NCBI GenBank assembly: GCA_009702305.1
Contig: WLIH01000132.1
Coordinates: forward strand, 1 to 7,138
Length of the DNA stretch: 7,138 bases
Direction: 5' to 3'
Source of the DNA: Actinomycetota bacterium
GTDB taxonomy: Bacteria; Actinomycetota; Actinomycetes; Propionibacteriales; Nocardioidaceae
Positions 6,320-7,138 of the stretch are shown in pieces (position 1 is the stretch's first letter; every line of letters starts with the position of its first letter). The notes below the pieces were generated by a model. That model made no database searches and was not told where the DNA came from. It saw only the letters and a program-made list of their open reading frames with translations. The translations under genes were made by a program, and so were the position numbers.

Positions 6320-6673
6320 GTGCTGCGCGGACTGGTCTGGCTCCTGGCGTGCCAGCTCGTCGGCGAGGTGCTGGTCCGCGCGATCGACGTCGACGTGCCC
6401 GGCGCGGTCGTGGGGATGGCCCTGCTGTTCGTGGTCCTCCAGCTGCGTCGCCCCGCCGATGGCGCCTCCGTGCTGGTCGCGGCCGACGCGCTGCTCGCGC
6501 ACCTGCAGCTGCTCTTCATCCCGGCCGGCGTCGGGATCGTCGCCTACGCCGCCACCCTGCGCGACGACGCGCTGCCGATCGGCGTGGCGCTGGTCGGCTC
6601 CTGGCTGGCCGGGCTCGCCGTCGTGGGCTGGCTGGCGACCTGGACCGGACGGCGTACGGCGGAGGTGCGGTGA
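6320..6673 (+). CDS. lrgA: CidA/LrgA family membrane protein
   Basis: This is a 117-residue, four-span membrane protein. Hydrophobic segments fall at about 2-21, 24-42, 58-79 and 85-107. The signature VDVPGAVVGMALLFVVLQ (24-41) matches the IPGxxxGM core of LrgA/CidA, and LQLLFIPAGVGIVAY (62-76) matches the LLFxPAGVG motif. The length is close to the family norm of about 115-150. CidA/LrgA were first described in Staphylococcus as holin- and antiholin-like controllers of murein hydrolase activity. LrgAB pairs in Streptococcus mutans and Bacillus are now linked to pyruvate transport. The GTG start is the only one that keeps the whole first membrane segment. Its stop overlaps the start of lrgB by 4 bp, so the pair is coupled. 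Confidence 0.9.
   Translation: MLRGLVWLLACQLVGEVLVRAIDVDVPGAVVGMALLFVVLQLRRPADGASVLVAADALLAHLQLLFIPAGVGIVAYAATLRDDALPIGVALVGSWLAGLAVVGWLATWTGRRTAEVR
6661..6669 (+). promoter_or_regulatory. lrgB: Ribosome binding site of lrgB inside the end of lrgA
   Basis: GGAGGTG (6661-6667) is a near-perfect anti-16S match. It lies about 3-5 nt before the GTG at 6670, within the last codons of lrgA. This fixes the lrgB start. Confidence 0.75.
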
Positions 6674-7138
6674 GCGACCTGCGCGAGGCGCTGGACTGGG
6701 CCGCCCGGTCGCCGCTGCTGCTCCTGCTGGTGACTCTCGGCGGCTACCAGCTCGGCTGCTGGGTGCGCGACCGGACAGGTGGTCACGCGCTCGCCCAACC
6801 GGTGGTCGTGGCGGTAGGCCTGGTCGGACTGACGATCACCGTCCTCGACGTCTCCTACACCGACTACCTGGCCGACGTCGACCTGATCACCTTCTGGCTC
6901 GGCCCGGCGACGGTCGCGCTGGCCGTGCCGCTGCACCGGCAGTCGCACCGGTTGCGCGGCTTCGTGGCGCCGCTGGTGGTGACCGTGCTGGCGGGTGCCG
7001 TCGTGTCGGTGACCACCGTGGTGGTGCTGGTGCGCGTCCTGGGCGGCAGCGAGGTGCTCGCCCGCACGATGGCTCCCAAGGCCGCGACCACCCCGGTGTC
7101 GATCGCGCTGTCCGAGTCGCTCGGTGGTCTGCCCGCGC
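6670..7138 (+). CDS. lrgB: LrgB/CidB family membrane protein (3' end outside window)
   Basis: A GTG at 6670 opens a frame that continues to the right edge, giving 156 residues with no stop; full-length members have about 230. Hydrophobic segments are visible near 14-31, 44-59, 72-88 and 99-124. WLGPATVALAVPL (76-88) is the family's FLGPATVALAxPL signature, and KAATTPVSIALSESLGG (137-153) corresponds to the conserved KSxTTPIAxxxSExxGG segment. LrgB works with LrgA as the larger partner. In plants the fused homologue PLGG1 moves glycolate and glycerate across the plastid membrane, and bacterial pairs are linked to pyruvate movement. The GTGA overlap with lrgA (6670-6673) and the strong ribosome binding site indicate coupled translation. 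Confidence 0.92.
   Translation, partial: MSDLREALDWAARSPLLLLLVTLGGYQLGCWVRDRTGGHALAQPVVVAVGLVGLTITVLDVSYTDYLADVDLITFWLGPATVALAVPLHRQSHRLRGFVAPLVVTVLAGAVVSVTTVVVLVRVLGGSEVLARTMAPKAATTPVSIALSESLGGLPA

Noticed and set aside
1..7138. Search for tRNA, rRNA, CRISPR repeats, insertion sequence ends, integrases, toxin-antitoxin pairs or phage defence genes
   Set aside because: None seen. Base composition and codon use look uniform across the window, with no sign of a recently acquired island.

Overview
The window reads as a stretch of chromosome from a high-GC Gram-positive actinobacterium. Codons end overwhelmingly in G or C, GTG starts are frequent, and several start codons lack a ribosome binding site and look leaderless. 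The gene content would suit a Nocardioides-like member of the Propionibacteriales, but that placement is inference. I see no RNA genes, insertion sequences, CRISPR repeats, phage genes or attachment sites.

Layout. Positions 1-699 (minus strand) hold the 5' part of a membrane protein with a proline/glycine-rich cytoplasmic tail; its 3' end lies beyond the left edge. A divergent intergenic region of about 137 bp follows. All later genes are on the plus strand. They are an FdhF/YdeP-type molybdopterin oxidoreductase (837-3221), a pirin-family cupin 8 bp downstream whose ribosome binding site overlaps the oxidoreductase stop codon (3230-4207), a YdhS-like FAD/NAD(P)-binding protein with its own apparent leaderless promoter (4268-5650), a hairpin-forming intergenic segment (5651-5725), DNA-3-methyladenine glycosylase I (tag, 5726-6298), and an LrgA/LrgB membrane pair with overlapping start and stop codons (6320-6673 and 6670 onwards). 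LrgB runs off the right edge.

How the genes relate. Only two pairs show physical evidence of joint expression: oxidoreductase plus pirin (8-bp gap, stop codon inside the Shine-Dalgarno sequence) and lrgA plus lrgB (4-bp overlap). The YdhS-like gene and lrgA each carry a -10-like hexamer exactly 6 nt before the start codon, so they probably start their own transcripts. The glycosylase has a conventional ribosome binding site and sits behind a strong hairpin. The window looks like ordinary core and housekeeping chromosome. Its least-explained element is the coupling of an uncharacterised molybdoenzyme to a pirin. I found no convincing new multi-gene system.
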